A stretch of DNA of 43,129 nucleotides from Apilactobacillus kunkeei (GTDB taxonomy: Bacteria; Bacillota; Bacilli; Lactobacillales; Lactobacillaceae): the NCBI RefSeq assembly GCF_005930975.1, contig NZ_VBSE01000031.1:1-43129 (forward strand), in the 5' to 3' direction. Both the position numbers and the translations under genes were made by a program. Under the pieces are notes generated by a model. The model searched no databases and had not been told where the DNA came from. It saw only the letters and a list, made by a program, of their open reading frames with translations. Of this stretch, positions 27,957-38,844 are shown piece after piece. Every line of letters starts with the position of its first letter. The stretch's first letter is position 1.

Positions 27957-29192
27957 ATGGAATTTTCATTAGATTCTACTGAAAACCAAGGCGCAAAAAT
28001 TAAAGTTATTGGTGTAGGTGGCGGTGGTAGTAACGCCGTTAATCGTATGATTGCTGAAGATGTTAAAGGTGTTGAATTTATCGTTGCAAATACCGATGTT
28101 CAAGCACTAAACACATCAAAAGCTGAAACAAAAATTCAATTAGGACCTAAATTAACTAGAGGTTTAGGTGCAGGTTCAGATCCAGAAGTAGGAACTAAAG
28201 CCGCTGAAGAAAGTGAAGAAGCTATCTCAGAAGCACTTCAAGGTGCAGATATGGTATTCGTAACTGCCGGAATGGGTGGTGGTACTGGTAACGGTGCTGC
28301 TCCAATCGTTGCCAAGATTGCTAAGGATTCAGGTGCCTTAACTGTTGGTGTTGTTACAAGACCATTTACTTTTGAAGGACCAAGAAGATCTAAATATGCT
28401 GCAGAAGGTGTTTCAGCATTAAAGGAAAACGTTGATACTTTAATCGTAATCGCCAACAACCGTCTATTAGAAATGGTTGATAAGAAGACACCTATGATGG
28501 AAGCTTTCCAAGAAGCTGACAACGTATTAAGACAAGGTGTTCAAGGTATTTCAGACTTAATTACTAGTCCTGGATACGTTAACTTGGACTTTGCTGATGT
28601 TAAGACTGTTATGCAAAACACTGGTTCAGCACTTATGGGTGTTGGTACTGCAACAGGTGAAAACAGAACTGCAGAAGCAACCAAGAAGGCTATTTCTTCA
28701 CCATTGCTAGAAGTTTCAATCGATGGTGCAAAACAAGTATTATTAAACATCACTGGTGGCCCAGACATGTCACTATTTGAAGCCCAAGATGCTTCAGACA
28801 TCGTTGCTCAAGCTGCAACTAGCGATGTAAACATTATCTTTGGTACCTCAATTGATGAAGACCTAGGCGATGAAATCAAGGTTACTGTAATTGCTACAGG
28901 AATCGAAACTAGTCCAGAAGAACTACTAAATGGCCAAGCAGGTCGTCCTTCAAGAGTTTCTGAAACCCCTGGTAAGGTAGTTAGTCCAAGACATCACAAA
29001 GAAGAACAAGGCAACGTTAGAAATAATGACGAAAATGCAGATAGCGATAATCCATCTGATACACGTTTTGAAAACGTACAAAAGAAAGAATTTGATCCAT
29101 TTGATGCTAACAACTCAAGTGACAATCAAAAGGAAGATAAATCAAGCGATGACGATTTACCTCCATTCTTCAAATTCCGTCGTAAGAACTAA
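27957..29192 (+). CDS. ftsZ: Cell-division protein FtsZ
   Basis: It is a tubulin-like GTPase that forms the Z ring. It has 411 residues. The N-terminal [13 protein letters not shown] loop, the tubulin signature GGGTGNG (107-113) and [14 protein letters not shown] are all present. A disordered acidic linker from about 325 leads to the C-terminal peptide [14 protein letters not shown], which binds FtsA and SepF. Confidence 0.98.
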   Translation: MEFSLDSTENQGAKIKVIGVGGGGSNAVNRMIAEDVKGVEFIVANTDVQALNTSKAETKIQLGPKLTRGLGAGSDPEVGTKAAEESEEAISEALQGADMVFVTAGMGGGTGNGAAPIVAKIAKDSGALTVGVVTRPFTFEGPRRSKYAAEGVSALKENVDTLIVIANNRLLEMVDKKTPMMEAFQEADNVLRQGVQGISDLITSPGYVNLDFADVKTVMQNTGSALMGVGTATGENRTAEATKKAISSPLLEVSIDGAKQVLLNITGGPDMSLFEAQDASDIVAQAATSDVNIIFGTSIDEDLGDEIKVTVIATGIETSPEELLNGQAGRPSRVSETPGKVVSPRHHKEEQGNVRNNDENADSDNPSDTRFENVQKKEFDPFDANNSSDNQKEDKSSDDDLPPFFKFRRKN

Positions 29193-29230
29193 TCACTTTT
29201 TCTAGATTTCTTTGAAGGGAATGAATTGAA

Positions 29231-29635
29231 ATGACAGCTAAGTTTAGTTTTAGTAAATTTTTCGGAACTGATTACGATCAAGACGAAGATTTATACGAAG
29301 AAGATAGCTCCCAAGTGGAGAACAATGATAAGGTAGTTTCAATTAGCAAAAACTCAAGCCAAAGTCGTGGAAGTAAGATTTCCGTCTTTGAACCTAAGAT
29401 TTATGCTGATGTAAAAACGATTGCGCAAAAATTAATTGATAACAATGCTGTAATTATTAATTTTGATGCTGCCAGCGATGAAGCAACTAGAAGAATTATT
29501 GATTTCTTAAATGGAGTTGTTTTCACTATTGATGGAAATATTGAGAGAATTTCTGAATTAGTCTTTCTTTTCACTCCACACAACTATTATGTAGACGGGG
29601 AAATCAGAAAAGAAATGAATGAACGTTTAAGATAA
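29231..29635 (+). CDS. sepF: Cell-division protein SepF
   Basis: It is a membrane-binding FtsZ partner that forms rings and arcs. It has 134 residues. A short N-terminal amphipathic segment (about 1-14, FSFSKFFG) fits membrane binding. An acidic linker leads to the SepF core (about 52-134, VFEPKIYADVKTIAQKL... RIIDFLNGVVFTIDG). ylmH starts only two bases after its stop; ylmG, often found between them, is absent. Confidence 0.93.
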   Translation: MTAKFSFSKFFGTDYDQDEDLYEEDSSQVENNDKVVSISKNSSQSRGSKISVFEPKIYADVKTIAQKLIDNNAVIINFDAASDEATRRIIDFLNGVVFTIDGNIERISELVFLFTPHNYYVDGEIRKEMNERLR

Positions 29636-29636
29636 A

Positions 29637-30419
29637 ATGGATAAAAATATTGAACAGCATTTTAGAAAAGAAGAAATCCCATTCATCGATTCTTGTGCAG
29701 ATTTAATTGATGAGTCAATTAATCAATATCGTCCAATACTAACTAAGTTTTTAAATCCTAGACAGATTTATATTTTAACGACATTAGTTAACCGCCATAG
29801 TGAATTATCGATTGATTTTTTCGGAGGATATTCGAATTCAGAAATGAAACGTGGCTTGATATATCCAGAATATTTCGAACCATCGGAGGATGATTATCAA
29901 GTTAAGTTGTTTGAAATTAGATATCCGGTAAAGTTCTCAAAACTACGGCATAGTAAGATATTGGGAACTCTATTAGGTTCAGGTGTAGAAAGATCAACGA
30001 TTGGAGATATTTTAACTGACGGAACAAGATGGCAATTCCTATGTACAAGAGACATTGCTGACTTCTTGAAAATGCAAATTAGCTCAATTGGTAAAACGAA
30101 AGTTTCACTGATTGAAACAAACTTTTCTGACGTGATTACGCCGGAAAATGAATGGAGAGACGAATCAACGACTTTATCATCATTTAGAATGGATAACGTA
30201 ATTTCTGAAGGATTTAATATATCCAGAAATGATGCTAAAGAGTTAGTTAGTCATCAAAAGGTTCACCTTAACTGGGCGGTAAACAGTCGACCGGATTACG
30301 AAATTACAACGCACGATGTTGTTTCTGTTAGACGCTTCGGTCGTATTCGTTTAAAACGTCAGGAAGGTCAAACTAAAAAAGGTAAATATAGAGCCATTAT
30401 TTCTGTATTAAAAAAATAG
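29637..30419 (+). CDS. ylmH: YlmH-type S4-domain RNA-binding protein
   Basis: It has 260 residues with an N-terminal YlmH-type domain and a C-terminal S4 RNA-binding domain (about 180-245, MDNVISEGFNISRNDAKELVSHQKVHLN). YlmH relatives act on stalled or split 50S ribosomes in B. subtilis, according to published work, and are often near division genes. It is tightly coupled to sepF and 17 bp before divIVA. Confidence 0.9.
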   Translation: MDKNIEQHFRKEEIPFIDSCADLIDESINQYRPILTKFLNPRQIYILTTLVNRHSELSIDFFGGYSNSEMKRGLIYPEYFEPSEDDYQVKLFEIRYPVKFSKLRHSKILGTLLGSGVERSTIGDILTDGTRWQFLCTRDIADFLKMQISSIGKTKVSLIETNFSDVITPENEWRDESTTLSSFRMDNVISEGFNISRNDAKELVSHQKVHLNWAVNSRPDYEITTHDVVSVRRFGRIRLKRQEGQTKKGKYRAIISVLKK

Positions 30420-30436
30420 GTTGGAGGAGAGATACA

Positions 30437-31078
30437 ATGGTACTTAGCCCACAAGATATTCATAATAAAGAGTTTTCTGTAAAAATGAGAGGTTACAATA
30501 TTGACGAGGTAAACGAATTTTTAGATCGTATTATCAAGGATTACCAATTAACTTTATCCGAAAATATCGATATGAAGAATCGTTTGAAACAAGCTGAAGA
30601 TGAACTAAAATACTTTAACGGTATGAAAGATTCATTGAATCAATCAATTATCATTGCACAAAATGCTGCTGATAAGGTTAAGGTTGAAGCTCAAAACGAG
30701 GCTAACAAAGTAACTGAACAATCAAGAAAACAAGCTGATGAAATTTTGAATGATGCAAGTGTTAAGGCTAAAGACATCGTTGAAAATATCTCAAACCAAT
30801 CTAAATCACTACTTATTGCAAATGATGATTTAAGAAAGACAACTGAATCATTCAGAGAAAAGATCAGAACTTTGCTCGAAAGCCAAATGCAGTTTGTTAA
30901 TAGCCCAGAATGGGATCAAATGATTTCCGGAATTGACGGTAACTTCAACAAGGTTAACGAACAAATTAATAACCTTGACAATTTTAAGGAAACAGTTGTA
31001 CAATCTGAAAGTAAAGAAATGCCAGCAGATGCAACTATTAAGATTTATCCTGATGGCTCATTCAAAGCAATTGAATAA
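30437..31078 (+). CDS. divIVA: Cell-division and polarity protein DivIVA
   Basis: It is a coiled-coil protein that binds negatively curved membrane at septa and poles. It has 213 residues. The N-terminal lipid-binding domain reads LSPQDIHNKEFSVKMRGY with NIDEVNEFLD after it. Long coiled coils follow to about 150. It is the last division gene of the cluster; the T-box of ileS starts immediately after its stop. Confidence 0.95.
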   Translation: MVLSPQDIHNKEFSVKMRGYNIDEVNEFLDRIIKDYQLTLSENIDMKNRLKQAEDELKYFNGMKDSLNQSIIIAQNAADKVKVEAQNEANKVTEQSRKQADEILNDASVKAKDIVENISNQSKSLLIANDDLRKTTESFREKIRTLLESQMQFVNSPEWDQMISGIDGNFNKVNEQINNLDNFKETVVQSESKEMPADATIKIYPDGSFKAIE

Positions 31079-31081
31079 TTT

Positions 31082-31283
31082 GAGATAGAGAATAGAAAGC
31101 TTAGAATTCGATACAATGTAGCGAGCTGACAAATGGTGGAAGGTCAGTTGTAAATCATTCTATGCAGATCACCTCTGGCTAATCTCTTTTAATGTAGTAA
31201 ATAAAGATGGGATTTTATTTTTAAAATCCTAATTTGGGTGGTACCGCGGAAGACTTCGTCCCTTGTGATGAGGTCTTTTTTTT
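31082..31283 (+). promoter_or_regulatory. T-box riboswitch (Ile) with terminator, upstream of ileS
   Basis: Stem I is closed by GAGAT (31082) and ATCTC (31182). An AUC isoleucine triplet in the expected specifier place (31168-31170) precedes ACC. The conserved T-box AATTTGGGTGGTACCGCG is at 31231-31248. The terminator pairs AGACTTCGTC with GATGAGGTCT and ends in a T-run. Uncharged tRNA-Ile should stabilise the antiterminator and allow ileS transcription. Confidence 0.95.
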
Positions 31284-31306
31284 AATTTGAAAAGGGAGTG
31301 TGTGTT

Positions 31307-34105
31307 ATGCGTGTAAAAGATACTTTGAACCTAGGTAAGACCAAGTTTAAAATGCGTGGAAACTTACCTGTTAAAGAAGTTGAAAGACAAAAAGCATGGG
31401 AAGACAATCACGTCTACCAAATGAGACAAAAACTAAACGAAGGGAAACCATCATTCGTACTTCATGATGGACCTCCATATGCTAATGGTGACATTCATAT
31501 GGGACACGCTTTAAACAAAATTTCAAAGGACTTTATCGTAAGATACAAGTCAATGAACGGATTTAGAGCACCTTACGTTCCAGGTTGGGATACTCACGGT
31601 TTACCAATCGAACAAAAGCTTACTCAAGCTGGATATGACAGAAAGAAAATGGATACTAACGAATTCAGAAAACTTTGTCATGAATATGCTTTGAAGCAAG
31701 TTGATCGTCAAAGAGAAGGTTTCAAACGTCTAGGAGTTACTGGTGAATGGGACAATCCATACCTAACTCTAAAACCTGAATTTGAAGCTGCTGAAATTCG
31801 TGTATTCGGTAAGATGGCTGAAAAGGGTTTAATCTACCGTGGTAAGAAACCAGTTATCTGGTCATGGTCTTCAGAATCAGCTCTAGCTGAAGCCGAAGTT
31901 GAATACCACGATATCGAATCACCTTCAGCTTTCTATGCTGAAAAAGTTGTCGATGGTAAAGGTGTTTTAGACGAAGATAACACATACATGGTTGTATGGA
32001 CTACTACTCCATGGACCATTCCTGCTTCAATGGGTATCACAATTGATGCCGGTTTCGACTACGCTGTTGTTAAACCAGCTAACGATGATCGTAAGTTTGT
32101 TTTAGCTGCAGAATTATTTGAAAAAGATGCCGAATTATTCGGTTGGGAAGACTACGAAATTGTAAAGACTGTAAGAGGTCAAGAACTAGAAGGTGTATTA
32201 GCTCAACATCCATTTATGGATAGACAACTATTAACCATGCTAGGTGATTTCGTTACTATCGATACTGGTACTGGTTTAGTTCATACTGCTCCTGGTTTTG
32301 GGGAAGATGACTACTACGTAGGTAAATCATACGGATTAGACATTTTTGTTGATGTTGATGCACAAGGTTACCTAACTAAGGAAGCCGGTCCAGATTTCGA
32401 AGGTGTCTTCTACGATGATGCAAACGAAATTTCATTAAACAAGTTAAAAGAAAAGAACTTATTATTGAAGTACCAACCAATCACTCATAGTTACCCATTC
32501 GACTGGAGAACTAAGAAGCCGGTTATTTACCGTGCTACTGATCAATGGTTTGCTTCTGTTGATAAGATTAGAGATGACATTCTAAATGCTATCGAAGACG
32601 TTAAATTCAAGCCAGAATGGGGTAAAAAACGTCTATACAACATGATTAAAGATCGTGGTGACTGGGTAATCTCAAGACAACGTGTTTGGGGTGTTCCACT
32701 ACCAATCTTCTACGGTGAAGATGGTACTCCAATCATTACCAAAGAAACTACCGACCACGTTGCAGACTTATTTGCAAAACATGGTTCAGACATTTGGTTC
32801 GAAAAAGAAGCTAAGGACCTATTACCAGAAGACTTCACTAGTGAACATTCACCAAATGGTAAGTTTACTAAGGAAAACGACATCATGGATGTATGGTTTG
32901 ACTCAGGTTCATCACACCAAGGTGTTTGTGCTGAACGTGATTACCTAACATACCCTGCAGACCTATACCTAGAAGGTTCTGACCAATACCGTGGATGGTT
33001 CAACTCAAGTTTAATTACTAGTGTTGCATTTAGCGGTAAGGCTCCATACAAGCAATTATTATCACAAGGATTCACTCTTGATGGTGAAGGCCACAAGATG
33101 AGTAAATCACTTGGTAACACAATTGCTCCTGATGAAGTTATTAAGAAGATGGGTGCAGAAATCGTTCGTCTATGGGTAACTTCCGTAGATACTTCTGCCG
33201 ATGTTCGTGTATCAATGGAAAACTTTGTTAAGATTTCTGATTCATACAAGAAGATTAGAAATACCATGAGATACATGCTTGCCAACACTTCTGACTTTGA
33301 TCCTAAGGAAAACAGTGTTGATTTTGCAGACATGAAGTCAGCTGACCAATACATGATGGTTAAGTTAAACAACTTTGTAAAAGACATTAAGGAAGACTAC
33401 GACAACTTTGACTTCCTAAGTCTAAACCGTCGTTTACTTTCATTCATCAATGCTGATCTTTCAGCTTTCTACCTAGACTTCGCTAAGGATATCCTATACA
33501 TCTACGCCGAAGATAGTGCCGAAAGAAGATCAATGCAAACAGTTCTATACAATGCAGCTGTTGCAATTACTAAATTAATTACACCAATTCTTCCTCACAC
33601 TGCTGAAGAAATCTGGCCATTCTTATCTGAAAAAGAAGAATTCGTTCAACTATCAGAAATGCCAGAACCAATGGAATTAACTGGTGCAGATGAACTTTCA
33701 TCAAACTGGCACAAGTTCATGGAAATCAGAGATGACGTATTGAAGGCATTGGAAGAAGCTAGAAATAATAAGCTAATTGGTAAGGCTTCAGAAGCTAAAC
33801 TATCATTATTTGTAAATAATGAAGTAAAATCATTACTAGATAGCCTACACACAAATGTTGGTCAAATCTTGATGGTTTCACAACTAGAAGTTAAAGATTT
33901 AGTTGATGCTCCAAGTGATGCACAAAGCTTTAACGACGGTATTTCAATCGTGGTTGAACATGCGGAAGGTGACACTTGTGAACGTTGTCGTCTAATCTCT
34001 ACAGATGTTGGTTCTGATGCAGATTATCCACAATTCTGTGCACGTTGTGCTAAGATTGTTCGTGATAACTTCCCAGAAACAGCTACTGAAGGATTCGAAG
34101 AATAA
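31307..34105 (+). CDS. ileS: Isoleucyl-tRNA synthetase
   Basis: It charges tRNA-Ile and edits Val. It has 932 residues of the bacterial type. HMGH is at 64-67 and KMSKS at 597-601. The CP1 editing domain includes TTPWTIPAS, and the C-terminal zinc site has CERC and CARC. The true start is ATG 31307 ([14 protein letters not shown]), with AAAGGGAG upstream; the in-frame GTG at 31298 overlaps that site. It is controlled by the T-box in front and closed by a terminator. Confidence 0.97.
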   Translation: MRVKDTLNLGKTKFKMRGNLPVKEVERQKAWEDNHVYQMRQKLNEGKPSFVLHDGPPYANGDIHMGHALNKISKDFIVRYKSMNGFRAPYVPGWDTHGLPIEQKLTQAGYDRKKMDTNEFRKLCHEYALKQVDRQREGFKRLGVTGEWDNPYLTLKPEFEAAEIRVFGKMAEKGLIYRGKKPVIWSWSSESALAEAEVEYHDIESPSAFYAEKVVDGKGVLDEDNTYMVVWTTTPWTIPASMGITIDAGFDYAVVKPANDDRKFVLAAELFEKDAELFGWEDYEIVKTVRGQELEGVLAQHPFMDRQLLTMLGDFVTIDTGTGLVHTAPGFGEDDYYVGKSYGLDIFVDVDAQGYLTKEAGPDFEGVFYDDANEISLNKLKEKNLLLKYQPITHSYPFDWRTKKPVIYRATDQWFASVDKIRDDILNAIEDVKFKPEWGKKRLYNMIKDRGDWVISRQRVWGVPLPIFYGEDGTPIITKETTDHVADLFAKHGSDIWFEKEAKDLLPEDFTSEHSPNGKFTKENDIMDVWFDSGSSHQGVCAERDYLTYPADLYLEGSDQYRGWFNSSLITSVAFSGKAPYKQLLSQGFTLDGEGHKMSKSLGNTIAPDEVIKKMGAEIVRLWVTSVDTSADVRVSMENFVKISDSYKKIRNTMRYMLANTSDFDPKENSVDFADMKSADQYMMVKLNNFVKDIKEDYDNFDFLSLNRRLLSFINADLSAFYLDFAKDILYIYAEDSAERRSMQTVLYNAAVAITKLITPILPHTAEEIWPFLSEKEEFVQLSEMPEPMELTGADELSSNWHKFMEIRDDVLKALEEARNNKLIGKASEAKLSLFVNNEVKSLLDSLHTNVGQILMVSQLEVKDLVDAPSDAQSFNDGISIVVEHAEGDTCERCRLISTDVGSDADYPQFCARCAKIVRDNFPETATEGFEE

Positions 34106-34110
34106 TCGAT

Positions 34111-34138
34111 AAAAAACTGGGACTATCCCAGTTTTTTA
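34111..34138 (+). terminator. Terminator after ileS
   Basis: AAAACTGGGA and TCCCAGTTTT form a hairpin around CTA, followed by a T-run. Confidence 0.93.
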
Positions 34139-34156
34139 TTTTTAAGGAGAAATAAT

Positions 34157-34360
34157 ATGATTAAAGGTAAAGTAAATAATTTTAACCCGGATCACGATTT
34201 TGGTTTTCTAAAGGGCGAAGACAAGAGCAAGGTCTTCTTCCATGGTTCAGCGGTCGAAAACAAAACTAGAAATGAAATTGAAATTGGTCAACAAGTGGAA
34301 TACCAAATTGCACAAGGCATGAAGGGACCACAAGCTGTCAAAATTCGTGTAATTGATTAG
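34157..34360 (+). CDS. Cold-shock-domain-like small protein
   Basis: It has 67 residues, the length of CspA-type RNA chaperones. The start MIKGKVNNFNPDHDFGFLKGED and KVFFHGSAV match the RNP1- and RNP2-like patches in altered form (canonical GFGFI and VFVHFSAI). The acidic/basic pattern and C-terminus (GPQAVKIRV) fit the CSD. It may be a divergent Csp rather than a classical cold-shock protein. Confidence 0.85.
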   Translation: MIKGKVNNFNPDHDFGFLKGEDKSKVFFHGSAVENKTRNEIEIGQQVEYQIAQGMKGPQAVKIRVID

Positions 34361-34426
34361 TCAGTCCATTGAAAAAATAATTAAATATATATAGAATGAA
34401 TATATAACTAAAAAAGGGCTGATATT

Positions 34427-34981
34427 ATGGATTTAGAGGAAAAGGTACTAGGTGTTGAGCCTAAGTACGATGGCGCAATTATCAACGTTGAAAAGCAAAC
34501 AGTTGAATTGCCAAATGGGGAAACATCAACTAGAGATGTTGTTCATCATTCCAATGCCGTTGGTATTTTAGTCTTAACTAAGAACAACAAGATGTTATTA
34601 GAAAACCAATGGAGAGCTCCTGTTGCTAAAGAAACCATCGAGATTCCGGCCGGTAAAGTTGATAGTAGAGACCATGGCACTGCCTTGGACACTGTAGTTC
34701 GTGAGTTGAACGAAGAAACTAGATACAAGGCTAATAACATCAAACGAATCACCGGATTTTATTCAAGTGTCGGTTTTTGTGATGAATACATGGACCTATA
34801 CTTGGCAACTGATTTAGAACCAGTTGAGGATGAACTACCAAGAGATCAAGGTGAATACTTGAAAATTAAGGAATACTCACTTGATGAAGCCATGTCAATG
34901 ATTGAAAGTGGCGAAATCGAAGATGCTAAGACAATTACTGCTATTTATTATTGGAAGTTACATGATAAGATTGGTCTTTAA
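34427..34981 (+). CDS. nudF: NUDIX hydrolase, ADP-ribose pyrophosphatase type
   Basis: It probably cleaves ADP-ribose to AMP and ribose 5-phosphate. It has 184 residues. The Nudix helix ends with VRELNEETRY (REL and EE present), but the stretch from IPAGK is two residues longer than the standard box, and Asp stands at the usual first Glu (GKVDSRDHG). The FYSSVGFCDEYMDLYLA patch is typical of the ADP-ribose subgroup. It starts the nudF-TM protein-mtnN run. Confidence 0.86.
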   Translation: MDLEEKVLGVEPKYDGAIINVEKQTVELPNGETSTRDVVHHSNAVGILVLTKNNKMLLENQWRAPVAKETIEIPAGKVDSRDHGTALDTVVRELNEETRYKANNIKRITGFYSSVGFCDEYMDLYLATDLEPVEDELPRDQGEYLKIKEYSLDEAMSMIESGEIEDAKTITAIYYWKLHDKIGL

Positions 34982-35003
34982 TTAATAAAGGAGCAAGTCC
35001 AAT

Positions 35004-35255
35004 ATGATAACTAGAAAAGAGTATCAAAATAGTCAAAAAAGAAATTCTATTGACGATGATTTTATAAAAAGAGACGAACCAGTTGAGCAACCTTCATTGA
35101 AGAGAATTAGACCCGAAGAAAAAAAGGGTAAGGCTCATGTAATGACAACTGAACAAAAGACAAAACGTTTAGGTAGAAGACTTAACTGGGCAATTGCATT
35201 TTTAATCCTTGCAATCATTGTCGTTTACTTAATACTAATCTACGTTAATCCTTAA
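35004..35255 (+). CDS. Conserved single-pass membrane protein, function unknown
   Basis: It has 83 residues. The first 60 are charged and basic, and one membrane helix spans about 60-80 (WAIAFLILAIIVVYLILIY). No signal-peptidase site is evident, so it is likely anchored with a cytoplasmic N-terminus. It sits between nudF and mtnN with short gaps of 22 and 10 bp, so it is cotranscribed with them. I do not recognise a characterised family. Confidence 0.8.
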   Translation: MITRKEYQNSQKRNSIDDDFIKRDEPVEQPSLKRIRPEEKKGKAHVMTTEQKTKRLGRRLNWAIAFLILAIIVVYLILIYVNP

Positions 35256-35265
35256 GGAGATATTT

Positions 35266-35958
35266 ATGAAATTTGGAATTTTATGTGCAATGGACGAAGA
35301 AATCAAATCATTGCTAGATAACTTAGATAACACTAAGAAAGTCGACATCAAAGAAATGACTTTCTACGAAGGTAACATTTCAGGACAAGAAGTTGTTCTT
35401 GTTCGTTCAGGAATCGGTAAAGTTGAAGCTGGTTTAACAACTGCTCAATTAATTACTAGCTTTGATGTTGATATCGTTATCAACTCAGGTTCAGCCGGTG
35501 GAATTGGCCAAGGATTAGCTGTCGGTGATGTTGTTGTTTCAACTGAAACTGCATACCACGACGTTGATGCTAGAGCAGCTGGATACGAATACGGTCAATT
35601 ACCAGGGCAACCAGCAAGATTTAAAGCGTCAGAAAAATGGGTAAGAGAAATTACTGAAGCTTCTAAAGAAGTTGGTTTAAATGTTCAAAAGGGATTAATC
35701 GTTACAGGTGATCAATTCGTTGCCGACCAAGCAGTGATTGATAACATTCTAAAGAACTTCCCTGACGCACTTTCATGTGAAATGGAAGGTGCAGCTGTGG
35801 GACAAGTTGCTAACCAATTTGATATCCCATACGTAGTAGTTAGAGCAATGTCAGATAATGCCAATGGCGATGCTGATCGTAGCTTTGACGAATTCATCAT
35901 TGATGCAGGTAAGAAATCTGCTCAAATGTTATTAGACTTATTCGCAAATCAAAAATAG
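35266..35958 (+). CDS. mtnN: 5'-methylthioadenosine/S-adenosylhomocysteine nucleosidase
   Basis: It hydrolyses MTA and SAH to adenine and the thioribose products, in methyl recycling and the AI-2 route. It has 230 residues. Motifs are ILCAMDEEI at the N-terminus, SGIGKVEAG, INSGSAGG, and CEMEGAAVGQVA plus RAMSDNA with the catalytic Asp in the C-terminal half. Confidence 0.96.
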   Translation: MKFGILCAMDEEIKSLLDNLDNTKKVDIKEMTFYEGNISGQEVVLVRSGIGKVEAGLTTAQLITSFDVDIVINSGSAGGIGQGLAVGDVVVSTETAYHDVDARAAGYEYGQLPGQPARFKASEKWVREITEASKEVGLNVQKGLIVTGDQFVADQAVIDNILKNFPDALSCEMEGAAVGQVANQFDIPYVVVRAMSDNANGDADRSFDEFIIDAGKKSAQMLLDLFANQK

Positions 35959-35975
35959 AAGGGGTTTAGGTATAC

Positions 35976-37130
35976 TTGACTGAAATCTACTTAGATAATG
36001 CCGCTACCACTCCAATGGATAAAAACGTTTTGAATGACATGTATGATAAGATGCAAAACGTTTACGGTAACGCTTCTACCTTGTACAGCATCGGTAGAAA
36101 GGCTCATACTGTATTGGAAGATAGTAGAGACATTATCGCCAACAGTATTAATGCGAAGCCAGACGAAATTATTTTTACAAGTGGTGGTAGTGAAAGTGAT
36201 AATACCGCGATTCTTCAAACTGCTGAAGCGAGAAAGAATTTAGGAAACCATATTATTACAACTGCAATTGAACACGAAGCAGTGTTAAAACCACTTGCAT
36301 ATCTTGAAGAACAAGGCTTTAAAGTAACTTATCTACCAGTTGATGAAACTGGGGTAATTAGTTTAGACGACTTCAAGGATGCATTAGACGATGATACCAT
36401 CTTGGTAACCATCATGACTGCTAACAATGAGGTTGGTTCTCACATGCCAATTCACGAAATTGGTGAAATCTTAAAGGACCATCAGGCATGGTTCCATACT
36501 GATGCCGTCCAAGCTTATGGATTGTTAGATATTGATGTAAATGAGGACCACATTGATTTATTATCAACATCTGCTCATAAGATTAATGGTCCTAAGATGA
36601 CTGGTTTCCTATACAGACGAACTGGGGTAGATTTTCCAAGTTTTGTAAAAGGTGGAGACCAAGAAAAGAAGCGTCGTGCTGGAACAGAAAACATTCCTGC
36701 AATCTCCGGATTTGCGACCGCGGTTTCTCAAATTACACCTGAATTAAAGCACGAACTACACGATCGTTATTATGGATTCAAACATCAAATCATTGATGCT
36801 TTAAATGATAATGATATTGATTTCGTTGTTAACGGAACTGTTGAAGATAATCCGGTCCAACATGTATTTAACATTTGGATTAAGGGAATTTCTTCAGACA
36901 TTATTTTGGCTAATTTGGACTTGGAAGGAATTGCGATTTCAGCTGGTTCAGCATGTACCGCTGGAAACATTGAACCATCACACGTTTTGATGGCAATGTT
37001 TGGTAATGATACCAATCGTTCATCTCAATCAATTCGAATTAGTTTCGGTAAATTTACAACAAATTCAGAAATCGATGCCTTTACCACTGCATTAGTAAAG
37101 GTAATTAAGAGAATAAAGAAGGTTAACTAA
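35976..37130 (+). CDS. Cysteine desulfurase (IscS/NifS family)
   Basis: It takes sulfur from cysteine as a persulfide and is a PLP enzyme. It has 384 residues. PLP-binding His is in HTDAVQAYG, the Schiff-base Lys is K202 in SAHKINGPK, and the active Cys is C327 in SAGSACTAGN. The start is TTG behind GAAGGGGTTTAGG. Its position two genes before mnmA suggests it supplies sulfur for tRNA 2-thiouridine, as B. subtilis YrvO does for its mnmA neighbour. Confidence 0.94.
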   Translation: MTEIYLDNAATTPMDKNVLNDMYDKMQNVYGNASTLYSIGRKAHTVLEDSRDIIANSINAKPDEIIFTSGGSESDNTAILQTAEARKNLGNHIITTAIEHEAVLKPLAYLEEQGFKVTYLPVDETGVISLDDFKDALDDDTILVTIMTANNEVGSHMPIHEIGEILKDHQAWFHTDAVQAYGLLDIDVNEDHIDLLSTSAHKINGPKMTGFLYRRTGVDFPSFVKGGDQEKKRRAGTENIPAISGFATAVSQITPELKHELHDRYYGFKHQIIDALNDNDIDFVVNGTVEDNPVQHVFNIWIKGISSDIILANLDLEGIAISAGSACTAGNIEPSHVLMAMFGNDTNRSSQSIRISFGKFTTNSEIDAFTTALVKVIKRIKKVN

Positions 37131-37131
37131 T

Positions 37132-37470
37132 ATGGCTTTTGAAACAGCAAATCAATTACAAGGTGATTCTAAAACATACGCAGTTAGTCCTGAAATCAAA
37201 AAATTCACACTATCTGACATGGGTTTTGTAAAGACTAATGCTGGTAACTTTCAATTTGAAAGAACATTAGATCCTGAAGATCCATACAATGGTATCAAGT
37301 TAAAGATTATTTTTAAGAGTGATTTAAAAACATTCAAGATGAGCACCATTACTGCAAATGGTTTAAATAAGGTTAATATTTTTACCAACAAAAATGCTGA
37401 TGCATTAGTGGAACAATTCAATTTCTTGATGGATAACTTTGTGGAAAGAAAAGTTTTCGTGAGAAAATAA
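37132..37470 (+). CDS. DUF1831 protein
   Basis: It has 112 residues, soluble, and starts two bases after the desulfurase stop. A DUF1831 protein between cysteine desulfurase and mnmA is a standard arrangement in lactobacilli, and the sequence (MAFETANQLQGDSKTYAV...) fits that family as I recall it. The function is unknown; context suggests a link to the desulfurase. Confidence 0.82.
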   Translation: MAFETANQLQGDSKTYAVSPEIKKFTLSDMGFVKTNAGNFQFERTLDPEDPYNGIKLKIIFKSDLKTFKMSTITANGLNKVNIFTNKNADALVEQFNFLMDNFVERKVFVRK

Positions 37471-37472
37471 TT

Positions 37473-37502
37473 AAAAAGAGGGCTTTTATAGCCCTCTTTT
37501 TT
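37473..37502 (+). terminator. Terminator after DUF1831 gene
   Basis: AAAAGAGGGC and GCCCTCTTTT flank TTTTATA and end in a T-run. Confidence 0.93.
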
Positions 37503-37511
37503 GCATCTTCA

Positions 37512-37544
37512 TTGCAATTGGTGCCTTAAATGGGTTATTATACT
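37512..37544 (+). promoter_or_regulatory. Candidate mnmA promoter
   Basis: TTGCAA at 37512 and TATTAT at 37536 are 18 bp apart; TATACT at 37539 is an alternative -10. A 17-nt palindrome follows at 37573-37589 in the leader. Confidence 0.55.
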
Positions 37545-37572
37545 TTTTATGGAATATACGACCTTCAAATCG

Positions 37573-37589
37573 TAGATTCTAAGAATCTA
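37573..37589 (+). repeat. Perfect palindrome in the mnmA leader
   Basis: TAGATTC-TAA-GAATCTA is a 7-bp inverted repeat just downstream of the likely promoter and 22 bases before the start codon. It could be an operator or a small leader hairpin. There is no T-run, so it is not a terminator. Confidence 0.5.
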
Positions 37590-37611
37590 AAAGAAATGAT
37601 GGTGATTTTAA

Positions 37612-38739
<1,128 letters not shown>

Positions 38740-38743
38740 AACC

Positions 38744-38775
38744 AAAAGATGCTTATTTATTAAGCATCTTTTTTT
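38744..38775 (+). terminator. Terminator after mnmA
   Basis: AAAAGATGCTTA and TAAGCATCTTTT form a 12-bp stem around a short loop, followed by T. Confidence 0.93.
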
Positions 38776-38844
38776 ATATAAACTTTGAATTTATCCGCAT
38801 AAATTGAGATAATATATATAAATCAAAATGAACGAGGGATAAAA

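Noticed and set aside
32941-33387. 148-codon minus-strand frame inside ileS
   Set aside because: It lies fully within a strongly supported gene, and its sequence follows from ileS codon bias on the other strand.
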